A stretch of 64,000 bases of DNA, taken from the NCBI GenBank assembly GCA_038496675.1, contig CM076648.1, positions 14,938,870-15,002,869 of the forward strand, written 5' to 3'. This DNA is from Rachycentron canadum (lineage: Eukaryota > Chordata > Actinopteri > Carangiformes > Rachycentridae). Positions 24,897 to 38,037 of the stretch are shown here, in pieces (position 1 is the first letter of the stretch; each line of letters begins with the position of its first letter). The translations under genes were made by a program, and so were the position numbers. The notes below the pieces were generated by a model, which was not told where the DNA came from, ran no database searches, and saw nothing but the letters and a program-made list of their open reading frames with translations.

Positions 24897-27800
24897 GTGA
24901 ATCTCACCAGAGTTCACTCCGCTCATGCTCATGATTATTAGTTGCAAACGGACACATTCAGTTCACCGTTCACCAAACAATGAGCATGATCAATGAATGG
25001 TGCTCAATTAACGCATTTATGCACAACACTGCTTTTGTTTGCTGATTAAATCTGTAATTCAATCCATCCACCCATTATCACCTTAGATTCTATTATCACC
25101 TACATAAATTGTACAAAGTTTTGGGTGAAAACAAACCCTCTGAAACTGTTACCAGGACATAGTGATTCATAGTGGAAAAACACTAAAATGTTTTCAGTTT
25201 TCTTTGGGAAATCACTCCTTCAGTTTAATCCTCAAATATTTCAGTGTCTCCATTCAGAGAAGAAATATACTACATGCAAGATGCTTTTAAACAATTACTT
25301 TTTTCACAACACTGGTCTGAGTTTGAAATTGAAAAGGCAGTATGAAAGCAGGTTATTGCATGGTAGCAGCAAACCATGTCCGATGTCTTGGAGCTGAGTT
25401 AAAGGGCTGAAATGGCAGCAGTGTTTGGATGCATAGACATTTATATAGAGAACAGCAGTCAAAGCCTTAGGTCAAAACCAAATGAAGGAAAAAAATGATG
25501 GGGTGCAAAAAAAAAAACAAAAAAAAAAACAGTGAATTCAGCTCATGCATTATATCTCATAATGTTTGTGATCTTTACGTCCCAGGAGATCTCTGAACAA
25601 TGCAGGGAAAAGGCTGGGGCTTATTTGAAAGATTAAAAGGCAAGAAAATAATTGTTGTGCACAATACAGTAATTAGTGAAATCATGGTGTGAAAATTTAA
25701 TTTAAAAAAATGCAGCCAGCCTCCTAACAGTAAACCATACGACTTTTGCTGTGAGTGCATGAGTCATGTGGTTTGGGACTAGACCTACTATAACTAGGCT
25801 TTTAAGGTTATAATACCCTCAAGTTACAGCAGAAAAATAATTGGTGAGATGAATTTATTAAGCTGTGCAGTAACTCAAAAATTGTGATGTGCTCTCTTCT
25901 TTAAGACCCCCCCCACCTTCACCTCACATGAGCTACATGGATGCAAGATAGGCTTGATCTGATGACAGTTTTTAATCCTACTTAACATTTTCTTCACTGA
26001 ATGTAGGAGTTTGATATTTTTACATTTTCTTCTGTTGACTACATTATTCAGAAAAAAAAAAAGGCCATCTGCATCAACGAAGCAAATAAGCTCTGTGCTT
26101 GTGTCAAGTCCATGTCATGTATATCGTCTAATGTCACTGGAATTATGGGAATATAGGATATCAAGCTTCCCTGCTGTTGTTGGAGGCTAATAATCCTGCT
26201 TTAAATGTGTATTCTCCTGGTGCGGTAGAATCTGCATTGTGTACTGTATTGACGGCCCTGTTGGCTGAGATGATGATACGCGCAGGTTAATCTAGCAGGC
26301 CTTGTTATGGTGGCACGAGATGAAGGGGAGGATTTAGACAGGGCTCTACTGATGCCCCCTTGTGTGTGCTAATTAACTGGTACAGATTGTTCCCCTCACC
26401 CCACTGCTTCCCCACACACAACAGTCCAAGGCAGCCTCTCACTGCCTCTTGAAAACACACAAAACCTTGTGTTCTTTACAAACTCTTGACACTCCGTGTT
26501 GGATATTCAGGCTGTTTCACCTTCTAATGAATTTTCCTGGGACGGAGGGGTCATGTCTTTAAATAAATGCAATTAGAAGTGTCAAAGGCCTTGACACAAC
26601 CTCATGTTATACTATTTACTCTTAATTACTCCTGCTTTCAGTTGGTCAGGACATTCTGCCCATGACGCTTTTTATCCTGACTCAAATTGTTCTACCTTTG
26701 ACCCCTCATCTCCAATAGCAAAAAAGACTGAAATTATTTCTTCCCCACTGAATCAGCATTGTCATTTTTGTTTTATTTTACATTTTAGGCAGAAAAAAAA
26801 AGCTTGCCAATGTTGGAGAGAGTTTTTACTGCAAACATTTCATGCACATTCAAGCACTGCATAGGTAAACTTCATAATGCCCTGGAAATACTTTGGATAG
26901 AAATATAGTCTGTACCACTACAAAGTATATGTGTTATAGAAGAAAATGGATTTTTTTTTTTTTTTTTTACTCTAGGGTTTTGAGAGCACCTGTAGGCAGG
27001 TTGAGGAGGAGGATATCACTCAGCCATGTGTCATTCACGGGGCATTGGGGGTTGGTGGGGGTGGGGGTGGTGAAGTATCTTTTTGAACAGACAAGTTTTT
27101 ACTGTTGATGAATAACTCTGCTGTCCTGACTTGAGTGGGAAGTTTTCTCCACTGGAGAGGCATGAGAGGGAAGAATCAAGGCCAGGTGATGAAGTAATGA
27201 CAAGGTTACCACAAAGAGCATTGAGCGTTTGGTAGAAGCAGAGTGCAGGGTTTAAGGGCTTTTGTGTGTTACTTTTCTGATTGTTGTGTTAGTGTGTAGG
27301 ATTCAGAACCACTGACATATTTTGCAAGGCATGCATGTAAAATGAGCCCTCCTGCTCCTACAATAATGTGCCAGTGCACTGTTGTTAGAGTATTTTCTTC
27401 CTTCAGAGAGATTCCTCTCTCTCTCCCCCTGTCTTTCAGTCTTGGTCTCCCCCTCCCTTTCCATGTGTATCTGTGAAAGATGAAGTCTTTAAGACATCCG
27501 CTAATCCTGTCATTATGCTGTCGTCTTCACTGACATATGTTATCTTTTCACTTTCTTGGTTATCCTGTGGACTAAAGCAATTATTGCACCGCAATTGAAA
27601 CGTCGAGTAATTAATTCATTTTCCATGTTGAGCATACTTGGTTTGATGCCACACTCCAAGTGTGAGATGAGTTTGTTTATGGGTCAGCTGTAGTGAAGGG
27701 TAAGAATAGCAGTCAGGATTTTATGCATCTCTTGGCACCACCCAAGGGCATGAAGTATATAACATGCAGAGTAATGTCATTTAGACCTTGGCAAGCTTCT

Positions 27801-28356
27801 TGTGGCCCACTCAGGGGACTATCTCGCCTCCACAGTGCTATCTCTCTCATCCTCCCTATTCCCTCTATGTCTCCCCTGCCTCTTCTTTTCATCTCCTCCA
27901 TTGCTGCATGCCACATTGTTGTATTCTCTTTCTTTTCTCTCTTCTTATTCTCTACCCCCTCCCCCATTGACCCCCTCCCCCTCTTTTTTCTTCTCGTCAC
28001 TGTTCCTCTCATTCTCTTCATCCTAATCTTCTACCCCTCTCGCTGCACATCCTCTGCCTCCTGGTGCCTGCCCGTCATCTGCGACCAGCATGCCACAGAG
28101 CGCCGCAACACACTGCAGTGCCATGATCCAGAAACCCCACATTAACACTGGGATTTCACCCAGAGATTATTTAAGTGTGGCATGCCTGCCAGGCAGGGTT
28201 CTTCTCTGTAATCTCTATAGCCCCATGAATGGAGTAGAACTGGGAAAGAGGGGATTTGGAGGAGTTTGAGGGCTGATTGGGTTCGAGAATGGGTACAGTA
28301 TGGGCTTTTAGGCATTCTCAATATTTCAGTTCCATATGGAGTTGGATTTAGGAGTC
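24897..28356. other. Intronic DNA, no gene seen
   Basis: It holds poly-A runs (25508-25530), a T18 run (26949-26967), a GGGGGT-rich patch (27043-27070) and the long pyrimidine tract at 27839-28041. The 150-codon frame at 27693-28145 (+) is produced by that tract. Confidence 0.55.
27839..28041. repeat. Long pyrimidine-rich (C/T) tract
   Basis: About 200 bp dominated by CTCT/TTCC/CCCC words on the + strand, with only scattered purines. It could form triplex DNA. On the transcript it would look like an oversized polypyrimidine tract, but no coding exon is recognised immediately after it. Confidence 0.8.
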
Positions 28357-28410
28357 GGGGGTGATAGCTCAATGTGTCACAGAGAAACTGAGGTTAAATC
28401 CTTGGCAGAA
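28357..28410 (+). mobile_element. tRNA-like head of a degraded SINE (possible)
   Basis: GGGGGTGATAGCTCAATGTG resembles the 5' part of tRNA-Ala (GGGGGTGTAGCTCAGTGG). Its box-A-like TAGCTCAATGTG (28365-28376) is followed by a box-B-like GGTTAAATCC (28392-28401), which lacks one base of the consensus. There is no cloverleaf or intact acceptor stem, so it is not a tRNA gene. A tRNA-derived SINE fossil is the likeliest reading. Confidence 0.4.
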
Positions 28411-31400
28411 TGATCCTCTTCTTCTCAGTTAGCTATGTATCCTTCTGAGGTTTGCAAAGTAATTTAATTTGAGGTAATTGTAGTGAGGATCCATAATTAA
28501 AAGGATTAAAATGCATGCCATTTATAGATGCTAAAGGAAATGAAATGATGAGGCCGCTGGCACCGTTTCTGCTCATGCCCCATACATGTCTTTCCTTTCA
28601 TATCCACTCCTTTGTCAGTGAATTCAGATTTGCATTATTTAATGTGTCACAGGATTCAAATGTAGGATAAAAATAACAACTGCAGACATACACTGCAATG
28701 ACACCACATGTCTGGCTGCTAGCTAAATATTACTGTCTCGTGTATATGTCATTTCATTTATTTTATTTTTTAACGCGCCAGTCACCGGTTCATACTGTTT
28801 CACTTGTGTCTCAGGAAATGTGTGTCTGTATGTCTGCGTGTGATGACAGAGCGTGTCCTCGACTCAACATGGTCATCCTTTCACAGCGGCAGAGGTCTTT
28901 GACCCCATCAGAGAGTCAGAGTGCCTGCTGATTTTTTGACATTGAGAGGGGAACAGACAAAGCTACTCATCAAATGTCCAATGACTGAGAGGACCGTAGG
29001 AGGAATGGGTTTTGATAGAGTGCCATTTACAATTTACTAGCTATTCCTTACTAGTTCAGCTGCTGAAGGCTTTCTCATTGTCATTTATTTTGTGAAAATA
29101 ATAGTATTGCCAACATATTTTTTGTACAGTTTTATAAGGTACAACTTAAACAACCTGTTTTTCTTCTTAATCAAAAAGAGATTACACAGGAAATACAGAT
29201 GCTGAATGAAAGGAATGGCTCAGTAAAGGAAATATGATATTGTAATATTTCAAACTCCTAACAGTCTATTATCAGTCAATTATCAATCATTCAAGTTTCA
29301 AGACTTTTAAGATGCAATTTAATGTTACTAGTATCTAGAGAAGATAATGCTTGTAAATATTAGATTTAAAAAGTAAAATCAGTCACTGTTCCTTAAATGC
29401 AAATATGCAGCCAAGATAAATACATACAGTAAATTCATTCACTTAATATTGTGAAAATGTCTACCCTTCTTACCTCATTGACAGATTGTCTGTCATTAAA
29501 TGTCAGAGCAGCTAGCCTGAATGAGGGTTTGGTGCACAGTAGCATATTTGTTATAATTACCCACCTGGTGTTTTTTTTTTTTTTTTGGGGGGGTAAGGTT
29601 GAAAACCTTGAAAAAGTAAGCTGAAACTAAATGCAATTTCATAGTTGTACTTGCTACCAGCTGTCTTTGACACTACCAGGTGAAGGACAAGCTTTGCAAA
29701 CACACTATGACTGCTATGATGAGATAACTCCGACTTCATGTCTTGCGAGTTCACCAGATCACTTTAACCATGCTCAGCTCAATATTAGCTTCTTCGTTAG
29801 TTATGAAAGCTGATATTCATCCGTCTTACAAATTGGGTGGCATATAGTGGTGCTGCGACATGTGCTCCAAATGTACCCGACTTCTGCACAAATTCTGCTT
29901 TCATCCTCATCCATCATGTTCTGCAGTTCCTTGCTGGAAAGAGCCATTACAATGGGAGTGGCAGGGGAGAGGCATGTTGGTGGGCACAGATGTAAGGATT
30001 TATGAGCACCTTGACGCTTGGCATTTACACAAGGCATCATCATACAAATATTCTCTTATCACCACTCCCTCAGAGAGCCAATGAGAGAACATAATCCTTG
30101 AGATTAGTGTGATTGATTTGTTTCTTTCAGACACGATTCAGAATAGCAAGGTTGTTATGATCTTTCTTCTTTATCGAAACAAGTGAAATGGGAAAAGGGG
30201 AGCACACACTGAAAGCACAATGAATTCAGCTGTTATTGTACAAGTGCCTTTATAACAGAAATGACAAATAAAAAACAAAACAACAAAAAAAAGCCTTAAA
30301 CTTTCAAATGGGCCTAAACTTTGTGCAATGGCATCAGGGATATAAGGTCATGTGATGAACTGTGTACTGTTCTTCAGCGCAGTTGAATGAAAAAAAAAAG
30401 TATGCCTGTTTGACTGCTGCTCATTGCCCCCAAAGATCCTAAGAAGTAAAATCTCATTAAACTTTCTTTCAATATTTGTGACAGGCAACTTCTTATTGGC
30501 TGAGGAAGAAGCATAAACTTAGATGAGGTGAGAAATGAAAAACAAAACATTTTGATGAGTAGGAGTTCTGATGAGTTTTTCATCTTTTTTGTTTCATCCA
30601 GATGGTGGCTACCTCCAACCATATCTATTTCAATCAGGAGAGACTAATAAGAGGAATGAAAAGCAATGAGAAATTTGAAATGAATTTGAATTTATTGTGA
30701 ACAGGAGAAATGGATCCTAGCAGGAAGTGAATCACTGTATGAAGTGGTCCGATGGAATAAGATCCTCTATTAAGAGGAAACCCTCTGACAATGGTGGTTG
30801 TGATCAGGAATGGAGCTTGACGATGGAAAGTCTTCTCAAGTGAGAAACCTCTGATCTTAGGGTTTGATTGGAGATGGCCAGACATCCACAGGTGAGGTGG
30901 TGAAACCTTTGCAGTGCTGAAATGACAGATGAATGACAGCAGAGAGAGAGAACACGTTTTAAGTCTGATGGCTTACATGTGACTTGCTAAAGGCCAGCAT
31001 GTCAGGTTGTGATTGGATGAAAACAGGAACGAGCTGGTGGAGTTTAGAGATTACAGAAAAGAGCATGTGGCTTACAAGCTTAATTTTTATCTTTGGTGAG
31101 CATCCTAAAAAAGAATACTACCCTTTTGTTTGTGCAGGTATAATAATATTATTATATTATAATAATTGTCACTTCCTTAAGTTGTACTGCTTTTTAGGTA
31201 ATTAATATTCATGAATTGTTAGATGTCTCTATCATTTGTCCATCCTTGCAGTATCACTCCCAAAGCTGAGTGATTTGCCAGGGGAAGAGCGATGACTGCA
31301 GAGGAGCCTCCCAATGTACTATAGGTAACAGTTTAAATGTCCTTGACAAGTGCACAGTTTGCAAAGGAGCAAATTTAATTTCCATGGTTTGAAATTTCAA

Positions 31401-32139
31401 AGGTATCACCTGCTGTAATTGCTTGACTAGGGAATCCATAAATCATTGTTCAGTAAGGTCATCTTGTAATTTCTCCCCTAATGCTGGCATTTATTTTCCT
31501 AGCATCCTCTCTTTCTTCTCATTTAATCTAGCCAGGTCATTTGAGAGATTAATTGCTGCCATCTTCAAAAACAACAAATTAGTTTCACACATGTTCCGAC
31601 ATTAGGACTGAGTAACCACACATATCAACACCGATCCAGTCAAAAAAAAAAAAAGTTCTACAACATTGCAGCTAGATGTCACACGAGTTTGTCACTGTTT
31701 CACCTTCTACAAAGCAATTATGATAAAAGTGATTTAAGCTGTGTATGAAATACGCTTTGCATGCAAGACAGCACATTTTAAGGTCTATTTGTACTTAGGG
31801 CTACAGCCAGTAGTGATATGTTTTTCTTTTTCTTTTGACATTTTGCCTTCAGGAACCCCATCAAAGGTCAGCAACCATATCAATTAAATCCATTTATCAT
31901 TATCACACTTACTCTTTGCTTTCCATCCATTTTGCTGTTCAAAAAGGTGAAAATGATAAAGTTGCTGATGACTTTCTAAAACTCAGAGCATCCTTTACTA
32001 CGTCTTGACAGTTTCCTCTACAGTGTAGATTTAAACTACAGCTAGTGTGTCGCACTGCTCACACTTGCAATGTACTAACACATTTTGACAGTAAACCATA
32101 AATCCCTTTTCTTTTTAGTTATTATTCAAATTATATGAT
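28411..32139. other. Intronic DNA, no gene seen
   Basis: AT-rich sequence with a T15/G7 run at 29572-29593 and a nearly palindromic AATAATATTATT stretch at 31142-31165. Short frames on both strands have no recognisable domains. Confidence 0.55.
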
Positions 32140-32155
32140 TCTAATTCGAATTAGA
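32140..32155. promoter_or_regulatory. 16-bp perfect palindrome with two inverted TAAT cores
   Basis: TCTAATTCGAATTAGA is exactly self-complementary and contains TAAT-TCGA-ATTA, the spacing of a P4-type dimer site for paired-class homeodomain proteins. It lies in an AT-rich block (32130-32310) rich in TAATTA/ATTA-like words. An intronic enhancer site is a hypothesis. Confidence 0.45.
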
Positions 32156-35100
32156 GCGCAGTGAAATAAATCACTTTCCTCAATAAGTCTCATTTTCAAT
32201 CACTGTAACCTTGGGAACCTGGAGCTTTTGACTTTGGGCTAAAAGCTAATCAGCTGTAACAATTAAAAAGCTTTGACATAATTATGCAGACCTGTTTAAG
32301 GTAAATAATAAAGATGGTCTCGTAGTCGATAGATGACCAAGAAATTGATCAAGCACCAGTGCATAGTGTTGTTTACTTCTATGAACTATTAACTAATTAC
32401 GCTTGGAAACATGTGGATAACAAGTGATGTTTCTTTAGATACCGTTAGACGCAAACACAACTGCTGTTTGCCCACCTGCTCATGTTGATTTCAGTTATGA
32501 TATATAAAACTGTAAAATAATTTATTCTTTTTTTCAGTATTTGTAATTTTCCTACTTTATTCCTTCCTTATCAATGGCAAAATTGAAATACTTTAAATAT
32601 GTAACATAAAGCCTCACATTTTATTACAGCTAACAGATTACATCATATTTTGTATTTACCAACACATTTTTCATGTGTTGGTATAGATATCCTGATCATA
32701 CGTAGGGACATATTGTAGCTCCAGTCCATCTCACAGATGGAGATAGGAAGAGGCTTCTGGGCTGCACAGCCCTCCTGCAAGGATGTGATGGACACTTAAT
32801 TACTTGGCTGACAGAAGTTATTCGCCACCTGCACCCAACAGGGGTCTCTGCCAGACCCTGACCTCCACTTCCTCCCAGTGCACCCACCAGCTCACAAAGC
32901 AGATTTATGCATATGGCTATCACTCATGTTTCATGTCATTAATATCAGATTTTTATTTCCTTTTTGTTATTGCTTTGCTGTTTTTTTCCTCAAAGCCAAC
33001 ACACACAGAATGGAATAGAGGTAAAATATGTGACGGTCATGTTCTTCAGTGACGTGATGAATGTGTAAAAGATATTACTCATTGATTTCCCTCCCGCTAA
33101 ATCTATATCAATCAAATCAGTGTGGACTTTGAATTGAATTTCCTCACATCTGTGCTGTGTCTGTGAATGACGGGTTAGAGAAGAGATTTTTAAATAGGGA
33201 GACATTGGGAATGTGGATTGAGCATTAAAACTGGCATCAGTTTAACAGGGATTTGACCATTATACCTTATAGATTTAGAACACTTCTCATTAACTGTAAA
33301 TATTTTTGCATTATACCACTCTGTTTCCTGGATCATACACTGCTTCCCCATCAGTTCATGTGATCCTGTGGCCTCAAATACATCATTGCTGCTTTCTGTT
33401 AACACCTGAACACCACTGGAGCCGAGGCAGATGGTTCGCAGTGTTGAAGAGGAGGTGCTAACTTTTTCCATCACTGCCAATTTAATGCCTGAACAACTTG
33501 CAAAATTTGACACGTTTGCTTACTGAAAGGGTAGACAATGTTGCGAACTGCATGAAGCTATGCTACGAGCTTATGTTTAACTGTGAGAGACAAAAAACAA
33601 GAGCGGGTAAACTGTTGACGGCAACAGAGAGGACTGAGCACTATATTAAGAGAACAGCATAGGTTGTATGTAGGTTGTATGCACAGTCCATATATCGTAT
33701 TGATGACCTTAAAACACTGCTGTTTTTTTTCCCCTAACAATTTAATACATTACTGGCCTTATTTTCTCAAGCCTACCTTATATCCATTTAATTCAGTGCA
33801 CTTTTAATAGACGGTACGGTGCTATCCTTTCCCTCAGGTAATTATGAATAAATGTATATGTAGGCAGAGCATGATCTGAAATTACAGTTATTAACACAGA
33901 GGAGATGTACCTCAACATTGCAATTACAGTGCTCTCGGGGGATTAACAAATTTCTGTTTTATTATCAAATTCCTTCAGGCTCAAGGTAATGATCAACACA
34001 GAAAATTACATGTCTCTCTGTCAATACTTCACTGTAGAAGCTACCTGTCTGTTTTCCACTCTTTTTCTGTCTCACTTCTCACTCTTTTCATTTTTCTCTA
34101 TTACCCTTTTGCTGTTCCTCTGCAAGTAGGCAGTTACTGTACCTGCTGTGTCCTTTTCCTCTTTATGCTAATGTATTATGCTTATGACTATGTGTGTGGG
34201 CTTTGCTAGAAGAGCAGATGCATGGAAAGTACTCCAAAATAATTTCATGAATACCTAGCACCATATCTGTTACACTGTTGTTGCTTTAGGCTACAGGTGA
34301 TTTACTCGTCCTTGATGATCATTCTGACTGCGTCTTTGTTGAGTTGTGTTGAGTGAGTCCAGATGAAGGGCACATCATTTAAAACTTACAAAAAAACCAC
34401 AAGAATTTTAAATCTTCTTAGGGAAGCAGGTCATTATCAAGCATAAGCTACTAATTACATCAAATTAGAAGTATCCTTTTATATGATGAGAGGACTTCAG
34501 TGTTATTGTGGCTCAGTCTCTGTATGGAGCCATAAAAAGAAACCATAATCTATATTAATGCCCAACTGTATGCATTGTGGTAAACCACAAGGGTCAACCC
34601 TGTCTCCGATAAATTACTTTCATATGCAGCTCATTTGCAACAGCAATTTAGTGATTTCTCAGCCATTTTACTGCCAACAGTTAGTGCCATTGCAGAAAGC
34701 AGTGTGATTATACACCACAGGGCAAGGTAAGGCTGTGACGGATGCAGAGATGAGTGGGCGTTTTACTGTCTGACATCAGAGACACAGAGAATTGTACCAA
34801 TGCTTATCTTGTACATCAGTGTTGATATTTGTATTATTTATTATCATACTATGACAATGACCCTTACTTTTGTAGTTTTAGCTGTCTTTTCTGAATCACA
34901 CTGTACATAACTGTTGGACTAACAAACCATAAGAGAATCTGCTTAATTAGTATTGTATCAATACATACAATTCTAGACACCAGGTATTTCCATGTATTTT
35001 GAATTAGTACCAATAGTTTATGATGCAAGCAGCTGCTGAATAACGGAAGTCCATATCCATTAGATCTGCTGTTTCATTTCTTTTAACACATCAAACACTG

Positions 35101-37745
35101 AGATTATGCCTTTGCTAAGAGTAATGAAATGTAATGCACACTCATCATGGTGCTTTTATAGCAAAGCACCAGTGACAATCTCTTATCCCCTCATTCTTTC
35201 CAGATTAAAATCAATACTCACTATAAAACACAAAGAGCCTCCTCACTAATAAAAACTTGAAGACGCGGTATAATACAGCACAGTTGGGCTGAACCACTGA
35301 GTGACACCGACATTGGCAGACATGATTTTCTCTCATTTAGACCGTTGGGTTTCCTAATGTCTTGTATATATAAGGAAAAGTGAATTGCTGTCATTATGTA
35401 TTGTTAATGTCTTATGATGCCAACACAATCATTATCTGTTTCTGTTAAATTTATAACACCACCACAGCAGGCTCACAATGATTAAAAGATGATGATCTTG
35501 TATTGAATTTGAAAACTATTCCTCATTTCTCAAATGTCAGCACAGAGACTGTATATCAAGGTGTATTTTTTTTTTTTTTTTTAAGCTCTGTGTGTGTTCT
35601 AGGTAATGGCCACAATAGTACAACAGTGAGGAAGCCTGTCAGTGCAGCGCTTAACCAGGCCCAGCAAGGAAATTTGGCATAAATCGCCCCAAGAGGGTAA
35701 ATTTGAGCTGACTGTGGATTAAAATTTTCACTTGTCCAACTCTGCACTTGTCCAAATTAAATGAGAGCTAAAAATAAACCCACAATATGTTTATAATCAT
35801 TATAATTATAAACTGAAAAAGTGAGGAGCTAGTGTAAAAACTGAATCAGTTATCACTTATCTGTCTCATTGTTATCATCAGTTACACTAAGGATCTTTGA
35901 CCTGAAATGTATTCGATCCACTGTTGAAATGAGCAGACATACTCACTGACTTAGAACAGAAATTAGATTACAAGGTCAGTGCCTGAGTCTAATGCAGTGG
36001 AAGATTAGATAGGGAGAAGAAATCATTTTACATGGCTATTGTTGTCATGGGGACTGAGCACTTGCACTGAGCTGTGTAAAGCAGCAATTTAATATGTGTT
36101 TTGAAAATCTGTATTGCCATTTTTACTTTGCAATGCATAAAACGTAAGAGACATGTTTTAAATGTGAACAGAAAGAAAACACCTATGTCTCTTTCAAACT
36201 ATATTTTTTACTAACTTAATTCTTCTTTGATATTGTGTTGGCATTATATTCTAATAACAAAGTCTGTCTCTCAGCATGAACCACTGAACCAACTCAAGCA
36301 ACTAACTGAGTTATAGAAGTATATTATATAGGAATGACCCATAGCCACTTTAACATAAAATCTGCTACACTGCTGGCTTCATTTTGTTTATATAAATAAT
36401 TGGGACTTTCACACATAAGTGTGTGGAAATGGTGGTTCAACAACAGTAATGCTGTTTATTAGTATTTGGTATCTGCCTCCCTTAGCTATACAACTATTGC
36501 ATGACCATGACTATTGCCATGGTTGGTATTGCTATTGGATGGTTAAATGGATGGACATGAATAGATAGATGGCAGCAAAGATAACTATCAAAGTGAAGGT
36601 CCAGATGTCAAATGTATTTTGTGTATCAGCTGTGGCAGTGCTGTCAAAACAACCTTTCAAACAAGCCAACTAAATTTACTCTCTTCCACTTTTTATTTGT
36701 ATGTTGTTTCTTCAAATGATAAAATCTGGTATAGTAAACTTTTATCTGTGTAATAAGTCTCTATTAGACCATGGATAGTATGCCTTAAATAGTATGTACT
36801 ATATGAAAACAACAACTATACACTGTATCAAACATACAGACCCTGTTGAATTGTACTACCAATTGTCCTTTGTGTGGCTGCTTCAGGACACACAGCAGCA
36901 TTATGCAAAAAATGCATGTAAATTTTTTACACCAGGCAGCCTCAATATTAAATCCAGTTACTGGTTGTAATGTTGTAGTTGATTGGTGTGTTATCCAAAT
37001 GTGAACAAGGTACCTTAGCTGGGGTCAACTTACAATATGTGCCATCTCATACAAAGCAGTGAGTGAGAAGCAGCAGGAATATGCAAAAACATGTCAGAAG
37101 AAGAAAACATTACAGCAAAAGGCTCAAAATGTTTTGGATTCTGGTGCATACAAATGTAGCAAACAGTCCATGGGGGCTTGTTTAGTCCCTGCAGTGCAGT
37201 GCCGATGCCCTGCCTCCCTCCAAACAGGTTTAGGTTTGAGTTGCTTGGTCACAAAGTATTGTTCTCTCTAATGGCTATAGACACATGTTTTGATGCTGAG
37301 GCAAAGAGGGAACATTTTCTGTTCCTTGATCTTGACCTAAAGGGGATAGGATGGAGTTTGGTTTAGGCCTCATCCTTTACTAGTGCCACTGATGCAGACA
37401 GCAGTTTTCACCAGTTTTTGTTTGCCATCATTCTGGTCTCCCCTTGTTGATCTGTTGCATGCACTAAAAGAGCCCCATGAGAACAGTCTAAACTACCCAT
37501 CTTTGGCCCATCCCCTTCATGTTATCAGCACAGTACAGTTTGTTCCTAATATGAAAATCCAAGCACATCTACAACTGCAGTATCACCGCAGTTTCATTGT
37601 GCTTACTGACACTGGGTGAGTTGCTTGTTTGCGAGAAAAAAAATAAAAAAATTAAATTCCACTACAAGGTATGTCAGAGGCTGAAACCTGTAATTGGGAT
37701 TGGGGCCGATCCAAGCATTCTTGGATTGTTTTGGGCAAAGTAAAG
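32156..37745. other. Intronic DNA, no gene seen
   Basis: AT-rich. A 107-codon minus frame at 33190-33513 and short frames near 37059-37619 show no recognisable domain or paired splice sites. A tandem of the 11-mer TAGGTTGTATG occurs at 33660-33681, and a T17 run at 35566-35582. Confidence 0.55.
32657..32683. repeat. Perfect 11-bp hairpin
   Basis: TACCAACACAT (32657-32667) and its exact reverse complement ATGTGTTGGTA (32673-32683) flank a 5-base loop TTTTC. No gene lies next to it. Confidence 0.85.
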
Positions 37746-38037
37746 CCTGATCCATTTTGGATCAGTTGTTAGTTTGCTGTAGGTACTCCAGCTGTCAAAC
37801 TCTTCCCCACTGAGCACAATTAAAACACTTGGCCATTTCTTAATGCACTGCATTTTGAGTAAGTGTGATAGGTCAGCATGTGTCAGTGCTCCATTTCAGC
37901 ATTCTTTGTTAGGTTCACTACACTTCTACAGTGCTGCTGTTGGTTAAACTGTATTTGAACTTTAGTATTTAGTTAAGTTCGTGTGGGAGTCTGCTCACAT
38001 CCTTTCCAACCTTTCTGCTACATCAGATTCATAATGA
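37746..38037 (+). repeat. Repeat family B, copy 2
   Basis: Second copy of the element at 20639-20996, same orientation, about 17 kb away. The preceding sequence GGGATTGGGGCCGATCCAAG (from 37696) looks like a continuation of the repeat but is not present in copy 1. Confidence 0.8.

Noticed and set aside
25055..25110. CAATCCATCCACCCATTATC, reminiscent of the CCATCCATCCATTATC tail of some fish retroposons.
   Set aside because: Only a short word match. No flanking element sequence.
27693..28145. 150-codon open frame on the + strand.
   Set aside because: It runs through a C/T-rich tract that lacks stop codons by composition. Leu/Ser/Phe/Pro-rich with no recognised domain.
33190..33513. 107-codon minus-strand frame with protein-like composition.
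   Set aside because: No recognised motif, no convincing acceptor or donor and no partner exon. Kept as unannotated.
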